Source of the DNA: Mytilus californianus
Taxonomy: Eukaryota > Mollusca > Bivalvia > Mytilida > Mytilidae
Reading direction: 5' to 3'
DNA length: 64,000 bases
Assembly (NCBI RefSeq): GCF_021869535.1
Contig: NW_026262690.1
Span: 61,202,995 to 61,266,994 of the forward strand
The stretch's first letter is position 1. Every line of letters starts with the position of its first letter. Positions 55,591 through 64,000 of this stretch are shown one piece after another. Both the position numbers and the translations under genes were made by a program. A model generated the notes under the pieces. It saw only the letters and a list, made by a program, of their open reading frames with translations, was not told the origin of the DNA and searched no databases.

Positions 55591-56220
55591 AGACCCTATG
55601 AGTGAATCAATATTAATACCAAAATATGCAATCCTTAATGATCTGACAACAGTATCGTAACTATATCCCTTCCGAATAAGTCTGTTTAAAGGTTTGGTTA
55701 GCTTTTGAGGTGAATGCCGACATTTTTGTGCTTTGTAAAGAATATTACCATAAAATATTGGATGTGAAATACCTGAACGTATAAGATGTCTGCATGTTCA
55801 TTTATATTTACGAATGATGTCCTTGTACCGACGATAAAAATTTAGTAAATGTTTTGACTAGTTTGTGATATCGAAAACCCTGGTGTAATAATTTTTCAGT
55901 AATACAGAGATTTCTTTCGTTGAAATCAAATACGTTGTTACATACACGAGCGAATCGAACAAGTTGAGATATATAAACACCATAAGATGGTGACAAGGGA
56001 ACGTCACCATCTAAATATGGATAATTAACAATAGATGAAAAATCATCTGTTTTATCATAAATTTTGGTATTAAGCTTCCCGTTAAAGATATAGATATCAA
56101 GATCCAGGAAAGGATAGTGTTCATTGTTAGTATTAGCTTTATTTAAAGTCAGTTCGGCAAGATAAATCTCTTTAGTGTACATACTGAAGTCGTCATTATT
56201 GAGAGCCAATATATCATCTT
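55590..56220 (-). pseudogene. PLE-B C-terminal fragment
   Basis: The minus-strand frame 56209-55808 reads 'ALNNDDFSMYTKEIYLAELT', 'HYPFLDLDIYIFNGKLNTKI', 'YDKTDDFSSIVNYPYLDGDV', then 'SPSYGVYISQLVRFARVCNN' and 'FNERNLCITEKLLHQGFRYH'. Below 55800 a frameshifted RKLIRSGISHPIFYGNILYK-like stretch continues. It begins just after the position of the catalytic YLDD; upstream parts are missing. Confidence 0.88.
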
Positions 56221-56789
56221 AATGTAAGATGTTTTAGAGCAGTTGAAGTGTTTTTAACCTTGAATTTCCGCTTTTGCTTTGACCATGCCTTAGAAAAACT
56301 TTGATAGTGTCTTCAGATGACTATAACCACGATTTCTCGTCGGAGAGAGACAACAGGGCTTTAAACTTATATAAGTGATTTCTTAAAACTTAGATACTGT
56401 TGAATCAAGGATATCGATATCATAGGCAAGAATAAAGTATTCCAAAGTTATTTGAAATAGTGCTAGTCCCTATACAATCACACGCTCGTGGGAAGGAAAA
56501 CAGTTTGGAATTGCATAAACTCCTCATGAAAAGACCGCGTGCCTTAACAAGGTGAATCTCTCATGCAATGGTGTCTTCCCGGAATGTATACATTTCACAA
56601 AATGTAAATGTATATTCCTCGAATGGCAAAAAAATATTAATTAAGTAAATGTTGTTTTAGTGAGGTGTTTAAGGTAAACGGAATGTACTTTACAAAAGCG
56701 AGATTGAAAAAAAATCTACATTTTTATAGAAAAATATGATAGTAAAAAACAACCGGAATCAAACCAATATAGACAACTTGAGTCCGTAG

Positions 56790-57130
56790 GGTATTTTTTT
56801 TCTCCAAATAAATATGCATCACAAACGAGACGATTTTAATTTTGAAATTATAAATTTCCCCCACCTTAGCAGCAATATACCAACTTCACCTGCATATGGG
56901 AAATACATTTCCCAACTCATTCGGTATTCAAGAGCTTAAAGCTGCTACTTAGTAACTAACTTAGACTTTATTAAACGTCACCAGTGTCTGAGCAGAAAGT
57001 TGATGAACCAGGGTTATATCAAAGAACGTCTCGTCCTTTTTCTAAAAAGTTCATCGGAAGATACCAAGACCTTGTTGATACATATTCCGTATCAACTTCA
57101 CAAATAATACATGATGGTTTTGAAGTATAG
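56790..57130 (+). pseudogene. PLE-C C-terminal fragment
   Basis: 'HHKRDDFNFEIINFPHLSSN', 'IPTSPAYGKYISQLIRYSRA', a stop, then 'FIKRHQCLSRKLMNQGYIKE' and, in another frame, KFIGRYQDLVDTYSVSTSQI relics. Confidence 0.8.
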
Positions 57131-57486
57131 ATTCTAGGTACTGACATTGTTTATCATCTTAATTACATGTTACAGTGTTCTTTTTATTTGTCTTTGTATA
57201 TCTTTAACTTTTACTGTTTAGTTCATTTTTGGTATGTACTTTTGGCGTGGCTAGGTATTTATACATCCCATCATTACATGTTATTATGATCTTTTTGGTG
57301 TTCTTGTCTTTCATTTTTGCTTATGTACTTTGTCTATAGAGTGTCTATATGCCATTTTGTTTTTCATTGTTGAAATAGTTATTTGTTTTTATAGTGATTA
57401 AGATTATAACACAATGTGGACATTTTTACCTATTATGTCTGTTTGTTTGGATCACATATTGTTGTCAATATAATGAAATTCTATAT

Positions 57487-57690
57487 GACTGTCATACAAG
57501 TGAGAGGTTTAGCTAGCTATAAAACCAGGTTTAATCCACCATTTTCTACATAAGGAAATGCCTGTACCAAGCCAGGAATATGCCAGTTGTTTTCCATTCG
57601 TTTAATGTGTTTTAGCTTTTGAATTTGCCATTTGATAAGGGACTTTCCGTTTTGAATTTTCCTTAGTGTTCGGTATTTTCGTTATTTTGC
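57487..57690 (+). repeat. GCGACTGTCATACAAGTGAG repeat (copy 3)
   Basis: GACTGTCATACAAGTGAGAG, GGTTTAGCTAGCTATAAAAC, CTACATAAGGAAATGCCTG and GGGACTTTCCGTTTTGAAT. Confidence 0.85.
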
Positions 57691-57891
57691 TTATCACTAG
57701 ATGATCTCGCTCGGGACATTACAGACAGGGTGATAATGGTAGATATCCGAGATCTTTAAGCAGAGAAAATATGACTCTTAATGTTTAGACGCTGAGACTA
57801 ACAGCCAGTCAAGGTAGTTAAAAACCACTCTAGTAGTAGCACTGAGACTGTTTATCAGTAAAATTGACTCTGGCGTGCTGTATCAAATTAT

Positions 57892-58534
57892 ATATCCATA
57901 ACGTGAGGGTACCCAAATTGCACCTATTTTGACAGTTTTTTCACCTACGTTTTTTTATGATCCAGACAAAAGTTTCCATTCTGTGTTTATTTTGTAGACG
58001 TATCCTTATTTACTATATAGTTACACCAATTCATTTTTGAATTCATATTGAATCATAGAAAAATGGGTTTGAACCGACCCCCAAACGATCCATGATTCTG
58101 TAATGAGGAGTACCCAAATTGCATCCATGCTTAAATTTATATCCTTAAAAATCGAATATCAGATGTTTTGTTTTATTTCTTCAAATATTTAGAACAATTT
58201 GACATTAGTCCATGCTTACTATTCATTTTTTAAGAAATGGATGCTTGTAACATATTTTATTTGCTCATTTTTAAAAGATGACTTTTTGTGACCGTCGCAT
58301 GGCGACGTTTCCGTAGATTTTACTTTTTCCAGCGAATGCTTCATCTGTTGATACATTGTAAACGTTTTGTGTAAATTTAAATATATTTACCTATGTTGAA
58401 AGACGTATATAATGTTAAATCATGAAAATACAAATTTTTTAGCCTCAAAGAAAACTTAAAAGATTTCCGCAGCTGTTTTTGTTGAATAGGTGCAATCTGG
58501 GTACTCGGTGCAATTTGGGTACTGTGACGTTATG
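57892..58534. mobile_element. ~640-bp inverted-repeat element
   Basis: CATAACGTGAGGGTACCCAA (57897 onward) pairs with TTGGGTACTGTGACGTTATG (ending 58534), with ATTGCACC continuing the match. Internal copies of GTACCCAAATTGCA occur in both orientations. CAAATTAT occurs at 57884-57891 and 58535-58542, a possible 8-bp target duplication as in hAT elements. No transposase frame. Confidence 0.7.
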
Positions 58535-58559
58535 CAAATTATTAAGTGATTATTTCTGT

Positions 58560-59220
58560 AAAAGCCTACAAAATTAATTTCTTTAAATATTTGTTAATAG
58601 TTCATAAAATATTAAATGTAGCGACAGAGACTGACAGTGATGGAAACATGCCCTCGAGATAGAAACAGTAGTCAATATGGCAGACTTTACACAACCTTGT
58701 TTTCACATCTGATCATTACTTTAGGCAACACACCCAGCAATTTATGAATTTTAAATGTTAAGTAATGCCAAAATCAAACATTTTATATAACACGACATAA
58801 TATCTTGATTTTCATTGTCAGATTATATTTCCAACGCTTTATATATCAGATATCAGATGCATAAAATAAATAATGAAACGTGTAATGACTCGACCTTTTG
58901 AATTTATGCATTCAAAATATCTTACGTCCGGCATGCAAAACACAAGTGACCAACATCAAATCAAAATTGTGCTACATCCAATAAAACATCGAAATACGGG
59001 TGTTTGTATTGATCCGTAACGTAAAAGCCTAATTTTTTGTTACATTTCTTAAAACGTGAATGTTCAAAATTAAGGGAAAAATAGGTGATTGCGTGCCTTT
59101 TTAAAGTGCATGTTGAAATACCAATTTGCAACCATTATTCAGTCAGTGCAAATTTTTCACGATTTATTATTTTGACTGTTTTATTAATAAATCGTTTGCG
59201 TATGTAAGTGTCTGCAGCGA
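58560..59220. other. No gene or recognised repeat
   Basis: AT-rich spacer with no recognised feature. Confidence 0.45.
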
Positions 59221-59224
59221 TTAA

Positions 59225-59324
59225 TTTCACACAAAAAACTTACGAGAAAAAATACTCTAAAGTCATGAACATTTTAGTATACATTACGATCAATTTCTGT
59301 CGTAAGATTTTTTGTGAAAAGAGC
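59225..59324. mobile_element. Second, diverged copy of the LINE-nested palindromic MITE
   Basis: TTTCACACAAAAAACTTACG, GTCATGAACATTTTAGTATAC, ATTACGATCAATTTCTGTCG and TAAGATTTTTTGTGAAAAG align along the length of 11246-11352. Confidence 0.8.
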
Positions 59325-60124
59325 CCCGATCAATGAAATAATATTAACTGGTAATACATCTACAACTGTTGTCACAAAGAATATATCATATGCTTTGTCC
59401 TTTTTCAATTTGCATTTTACCTTGTGTAGAAAAAAATCAAACTTAATGTTCATGCAAATCATTTATCAATTTTGCTTACAACTATGTACAATTTAGATAA
59501 AATCATGTAAAAATGGCTTATCTATCAACTGTCACTGAGTTGAATGAAACGAAAAATAAGTTGAAGCATTAAATCCCACTATTCATCATTTATATACACT
59601 CAGTCGAACACTATTATCCATAAAACTGTTTAATCCCAATTAGTATTCTAAATTTATTTTTCACATTTGATCTAATAGAAAATAGACGACATTTGTAAAA
59701 TCTATTAATTTAACGAAATCATTGTGTAATTAATTACAAGATAGTGTACATTACGCATAAACATGACGGCTACATCGACTTGCATATACAAACAGACAAA
59801 TAATCGGTAAAGCATGAAACCCAAACGGTAGGAGAACATGTATGTTGTTGCAACTTACAATATTTAATTTGAAATGTCTAGAATCACTATTTTGAATGCC
59901 TTGTTGAAGAACCAACAATGCCTATGATAACCCCACTTCATGATGTATCTACATTTCTTTATCATGATTTAAGTTATGCAAACAACTTGCAAAATTGTCA
60001 TCAGTACCTCAGTTACATTCGGGCACAGAGCAGCTTAAAATTGGTTGGATTTATACTGATTTGAAAACAAACACTATATCATTTTAGAATGAACTAACCA
60101 CAACGGTAAAAAGCAGGGTTAAAT

Positions 60125-60205
60125 AGAGTTACTTTTATAAATTTTGACTTGGATGGAGAGTTGTCTCATTGGCACTCATACCACATCTTCTTATATCTAT
60201 CTACC
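60125..60205 (+). repeat. PLE-A tail end (last ~75 bp only)
   Basis: TTTTGACTTGGATGGAGAG, TTGTCTCATTGGCACTCATA and CCACATCTTCTTATATCTA, identical in order to 47195-47230. A minimal 5'-truncated copy. Confidence 0.8.
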
Positions 60206-60483
60206 TAGCATTTTCTGGTTGCGCTATCGTGTTTATTCTTTAAAGACTACAATGTATGTAACACTTAAATCATTCTCATTTATCATATACCACAGGGTGT
60301 TTGTACGTTGGAAAACCTTGCAACAACTTGCAACAACTTTCTGAGAAGTCCGTAGATAGACTGTTGCAAGGCAAAATTTCTGCTCCTATCAATCATACCC
60401 TCATTTTCAGGGCATTACAAATTTCTCACCCTTTATCCCGATCGAACTACTTTGCAGAACATACCTTTCGTTTTAATTGTTAA

Positions 60484-60898
60484 TTTGCCTTTGTCCTGAA
60501 TATGCATGAAATATTTGCCACTGGACGTTAGCAAGCAACAATCAATCAATAGTTTATTATATATATATCGTATTAACCGTAGGGCCAATTTCACCAAATT
60601 TACTTTACACCATGGCATATTTTTTTTAAATTAATTTCCTCAATAATGAACGTCTAATAACGAATCGGAAAATGCAGTTTTGAAGAATTTTGGCAAATTA
60701 CGTGTATTTGTAAAATAAATGATAGTGTCATTCTTAACTCAAACCGAAATTCTATAGAAAGTAAAGGTATGTAAACTCATTTTGGTTAACACTGTCATCA
60801 TTTCTTAATATTTGCAATATCGTTTTAAAATTGGTTTTTGTCCTGAACATGCATGAATTAGTTGATGCTGGATGTTAAAGTACTAACAATCAATCAAA
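60484..60898 (+). repeat. Two copies of a 'GTCCTGAATATGCATGAA' repeat
   Basis: Copies at 60484-60550 and 60834-60898: TTTGTCCTGAATATGCATGA, then GGACGTTAGCAAGCAACAAT or its variant, and CAATCAAT. A third, inverted, lies at 62938-63002. Confidence 0.7.
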
Positions 60899-61548
60899 AT
60901 TGATTTCAGCAGTAATGCGTGGCTTTGACATTATTGAACAAATCTTATAAAATTGTTGAAAAACCCTTTAACTTGTTTATTATTTTAACTATGCGATATT
61001 CATACAACAATTATCGTTCCGATCCAATGAATAAAACAAACACAGGGGAAATTGGCATACCCCTTTGTGCATCTTATATATTTAACATTGAAATAATATG
61101 ACATCTCGATCTGTGCAGAATTTAAATCCGAAGTTAAAGAAAATCCCCTGTTACTAGTATATATTTTTTTTTTCTTTCTCTTTTTCTTTTTCAACATCTA
61201 CATAACATCTATAAGAGATTTAAATGAGTACGAATGTATTTAATGCTTGCCGATGCTTGAAAATTTAGTGCTCTTTTAGGAGTCTTGTGATTGTTTACAA
61301 AATTCCCCATCGACATAATTCAAATCTGTTTTACGCTGAAATCAGATGGCTAATCCTTGCTTTTTACACTGTGATCTGAGCAAATATATCTTTTTAATGA
61401 TTTGTTCAACACGCTTCTAAAATAAAATGTCATTAATAATGCAAGTGAATTGAGTCTGAACTTCTCATTTACAAGCAGATTATCTAACTTCTTTTCTCAA
61501 AATCAATAAACGGTATAGGTTTACCAAAATTGTTACTTAAACCGAAGA

Positions 61549-61672
61549 ATGAGTGGATATAGTAGTGTATGTTCTGAGAAAATGTGTCCTCAATTGGACG
61601 AAAATGTGAAGAAAAAATTAACAAGGATATCAAATGAATCGGAGATTTTGGGGAAAATGATTGAGCTTTCCG
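61549..61672 (+). CDS. Candidate first coding exon, unidentified gene
   Basis: ATG at 61549 in a good context (A at -3) opens 41 codons, 'MSGYSSVCSEKMCPQLDENV' then 'KKKLTRISNESEILGKMIEL', followed at 61673 by a strong GTAAGT donor. The hydrophilic helical composition looks protein-like. No downstream exon was identified. It could instead be a chance frame, which stays open to 61785 if unspliced. Confidence 0.3.
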
Positions 61673-62199
61673 GTAAGTCGTGTATGTTAGGAAAAATGAA
61701 TAGTACAGGTCATTGCTTGACCCTTTCTTGCAAATTGGATTTAATTCATATAAAATTACAGAAATTTTACAAAATTTTTCCATAGTTTTCACTGTGAAAT
61801 AATTTAAGAAGGTGTGTTATGATTGCCAATGTATGTTTTAACCATCATGAACATTTATATGATACCGATTTCAAGCAATATGACACGTGCTTTATAAGAA
61901 ATGAATATTAACAAAAGGATGCGAATATTAGAATCATACACTTTTTTCGGATAAGTAAAAATAAAATTCTATATGTATGCTAACACATACTGCTTTAATT
62001 TAATTCGTAAGGTTTAAGACAAAAGAGAACTTTCATTCTTTACATCAAATAAGATTTTAAAATGATATATGTTTTTTACAGAATAGTCAATAATAGCTCA
62101 AAAGTCTCCAGTTAAGGTGCATTTAAAAAACATATGATACAAAGTATATTTACATATGGGGAGTTTATAAACCCATAAAATAAAAGAAAAGTTAAGATT

Positions 62200-62850
62200 G
62201 AGCAAAACGAAGCCAACCAAAACTGGGAGTGAATTTTGCTCCGAAAACGTAAGCGATTCCTGCGAAGGTAGTGACACTAGCCGTTTTACTCATAATATAA
62301 TATGATAATTAAAAGTCATAATGGACGAAAAAGCATTATACAATAGTGATTTGATAAATATCTCTTAACAATATAATTTTATAAACTAAAGTACATGCTA
62401 GTTCTCCAACCCTAAAAACGACAAGACGTGAAAGCATGAAACGAAGATATGAGTAGTATTTTTGGACCAAATAAACTCAAGATTATAATCAAAATAAACA
62501 ACAGAGATATTGAAAATAAGAATATTACGAAAAATCACAAGTATATACATCAGCAGGGTAAGCAATGTCTGGTCATTTACTGGCACCTGTCTTTTTGTCT
62601 GTGAAAAGTAAATTGTTAAAGCGTAATCTGTGAAATGTTCATGAACGAGAAAGGGAGGACGGAATTGTGGCTATATCTAATGGAACATGTATGTGATCAT
62701 CATTAATCGGATGTTCCCTAACTTTAAATCAAGTTATGGTTTCGACACTACAACTTCCGAAGAGACCACTTCACCTTTGTCATTGAGAAACATTCATTAA
62801 ATATGTTCCTTGTAAGCAGCAACCCTCTCTATCTATGAGTCTATTAAAAT
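62200..62850 (-). pseudogene. PLE-C tail and C-terminus relic
   Basis: CCAAAACTGGGAGTGAATTT, TAAGCGATTCCTGCGAAGG and GCAGCAACCCTCTCTATC are collinear with 38370-38720, the PLE-C tail and C-terminus. No readable frame remains. Confidence 0.5.
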
Positions 62851-62937
62851 TTTAACAGGAATTTAAATATTTGGAATACCGAATCAAAGTCATAATACCT
62901 CTGGAACTAACAAAGACACAGATTTGTACTGTTAGAT

Positions 62938-63002
62938 TAAGGTTGATTAATTGATTGCTTGTTAAACGTCTAGTGGCAAATATTTCACGCATTTTCAGGA
63001 AA
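62938..63002 (-). repeat. GTCCTGAATATGCATGAA repeat, inverted copy
   Basis: On the minus strand: CTGAAAATGCGTGAAATATT, TGCCACTAGACGTTTAACAA and GCAATCAATTAATCAACC. Confidence 0.6.
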
Positions 63003-63102
63003 AGAACAAACTTACAATTAATTCGAAAAGGTAGCTGCTGCATTGTAGGTAGACCGGTACGAAGGGAATGAATTTGGAATGCCACTAGAAAATGAGGGTT
63101 TG

Positions 63103-63333
63103 TTAGATATGGACCGAAATGTTACCTTGCAACGAGGCATCACATGTAACGTCTCCATTCCGACTGGACGTGCCTGTGTATTTATGCAAGTCGCACACCA
63201 AACGGTAGGCCCACTTTAGCAAGGATTTTACTGCTTGACTGGAGAAATCCATGGATGACCATATTTTCATACCCCAGTTACATCTAGAGGTTAAGAAGAA
63301 AGGCATATGTTTATAGCCTTCATCGTACAATAA
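63103..63333 (-). CDS. Candidate coding exon, unidentified gene
   Basis: An acceptor TTAACAG precedes 63333. The minus-strand frame reads LLYDEGYKHMPFFLTSRCNW, 'GMKIWSSMDFSSQAVKSLLK', 'WAYRLVCDLHKYTGTSSRNG' and DVTCDASLQ. It then either continues GNISVHI to a stop at 63103-63105 (terminal exon) or is spliced at a GTAACA donor (63125) to a phase-matching 69-nt frame at 63016-63084 ('AFQIHSLRTGLPTMQQLPFR'). The second option needs a 41-bp intron, unusually short. Composition is protein-like with Trp and Cys. I do not recognise the family. Confidence 0.45.
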   Translation of the reverse strand, partial: LLYDEGYKHMPFFLTSRCNWGMKIWSSMDFSSQAVKSLLKWAYRLVCDLHKYTGTSSRNGDVTCDASLQGNISVHI

Positions 63334-64000
63334 CTGTTAACTTATGTCAAGTAGTCATTCAACAACCACAAATAAACAACCCTTAATAACTAGCAAGAGG
63401 AGTTGATGGCTGTATAAGTATACAGGGAACAATTTTACTTATTGCTACAGTTTATTGTTTCTGTATGTGGCAATACAATTTTTCAATACATCACTATCGC
63501 ACTTTAAAACTTGTACAACCTTACTTCAGTCCCAATTTAAGTGTATGTTACGTTGACTTTTGCTCGCAAAATGAAGTTTAATTATCTCTGAAGCGTCAAT
63601 CAAAGATCAAATTGTATGTACAGATACTTTTGAGGGTAAACGTGTGATAGTTCATGGTTTATTCGGTAGACCTATGTCTTTAGGTAGAACAACTGTTTCA
63701 ATCGGAATATCACTATTGACCAGTATTTATATATAAGCATAAATGCTAAAAAGATGCATGCTAGAATATGTCTGTTTCGTTTTATATAGGTATATAGATT
63801 AATATTGACAGTCAATTATTTTGCGAGGATATGTTTTTTTTTTAAAGAGGGGCATTTTAAACTCAGTAAGTATTATGTGACACCTTTATCATATCGGTTT
63901 TTTCTTTAAAATAAATGATCTTATAATCTGGCAATTCTAAGTATACCTACAAATATTAAGCTAGGGAAACTTCAAGCTAATATAATTACATTACATGTAT

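Noticed and set aside
63575..63735. Plus-strand frame reading 'DTFEGKRVIVHGLFGRPMSL'
   Set aside because: About 50 codons, no start codon early in the frame, no splice signals and no recognised family. Likely chance.
1..64000. CRISPR arrays, operons, ribosome binding sites, prokaryotic terminators
   Set aside because: The window is eukaryotic; the tandem arrays lack alternating repeat-spacer structure.

Overview
The window looks like a piece of a metazoan nuclear genome, most probably a bivalve and most likely a mussel (Mytilidae). It is strongly AT-rich. Coding information is split into short exons with GT/AG borders. Most of the DNA is dispersed repeats whose sequence I associate with Mytilus genomic and transcript data; that last association is memory, not a search. 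No prokaryotic gene organisation is present.

Layout. (1) 568-10360, minus strand: the 5' half of MED17 (Mediator subunit 17), recovered as seven phase-compatible exons that together encode about 320 residues; the 3' half lies beyond the left edge. Its introns carry a 2 kb higher-order tandem array inside a larger element, a 35-bp minisatellite, a fold-back element and several dispersed repeats. (2) 10893-13345, plus strand: a decayed non-LTR retrotransposon (endonuclease remnant plus reverse transcriptase) split by a 107-bp palindromic element. (3) 15816-16451, plus strand: an intact single-exon gene for an unrecognised basic 211-residue protein. (4) 17.4-28.4 kb: repeats, a broken MULE transposase (22366-23300), a 170-bp inverted-repeat element and a multi-hairpin element. 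(5) 28.4-42.6 kb: segmental duplications built around Penelope-like element (PLE) fragments. Paralogous 'empty' copies date two small transposon insertions here. (6) 43.3-47.2 kb: one nearly complete but inactivated PLE with its endonuclease domain placed before the reverse transcriptase, the permuted 'Hydra-type' order, followed by a long 3' tail. (7) 47.5-57.2 kb: more PLE fragments and repeats. (8) 57.7-64 kb: an inverted-repeat element, small repeats and two weak candidate host exons (61549-61672 plus; 63103-63333 minus).

Main message. The unexplained repeats largely reduce to one retroelement system. At least a dozen PLE pieces from three subfamilies are present. The most abundant dispersed repeats here are the 3' tails of those subfamilies, because each tail can be seen directly downstream of PLE coding sequence. 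A further repeat family (33.8, 34.3, 34.6, 36.5 and 49.4 kb) contains the catalytic core and two hairpins of a type I hammerhead ribozyme, with two cores in tandem 336 bp apart, as expected for a PLE-associated retrozyme. Stem I of that ribozyme is not well resolved, so activity is unproven.
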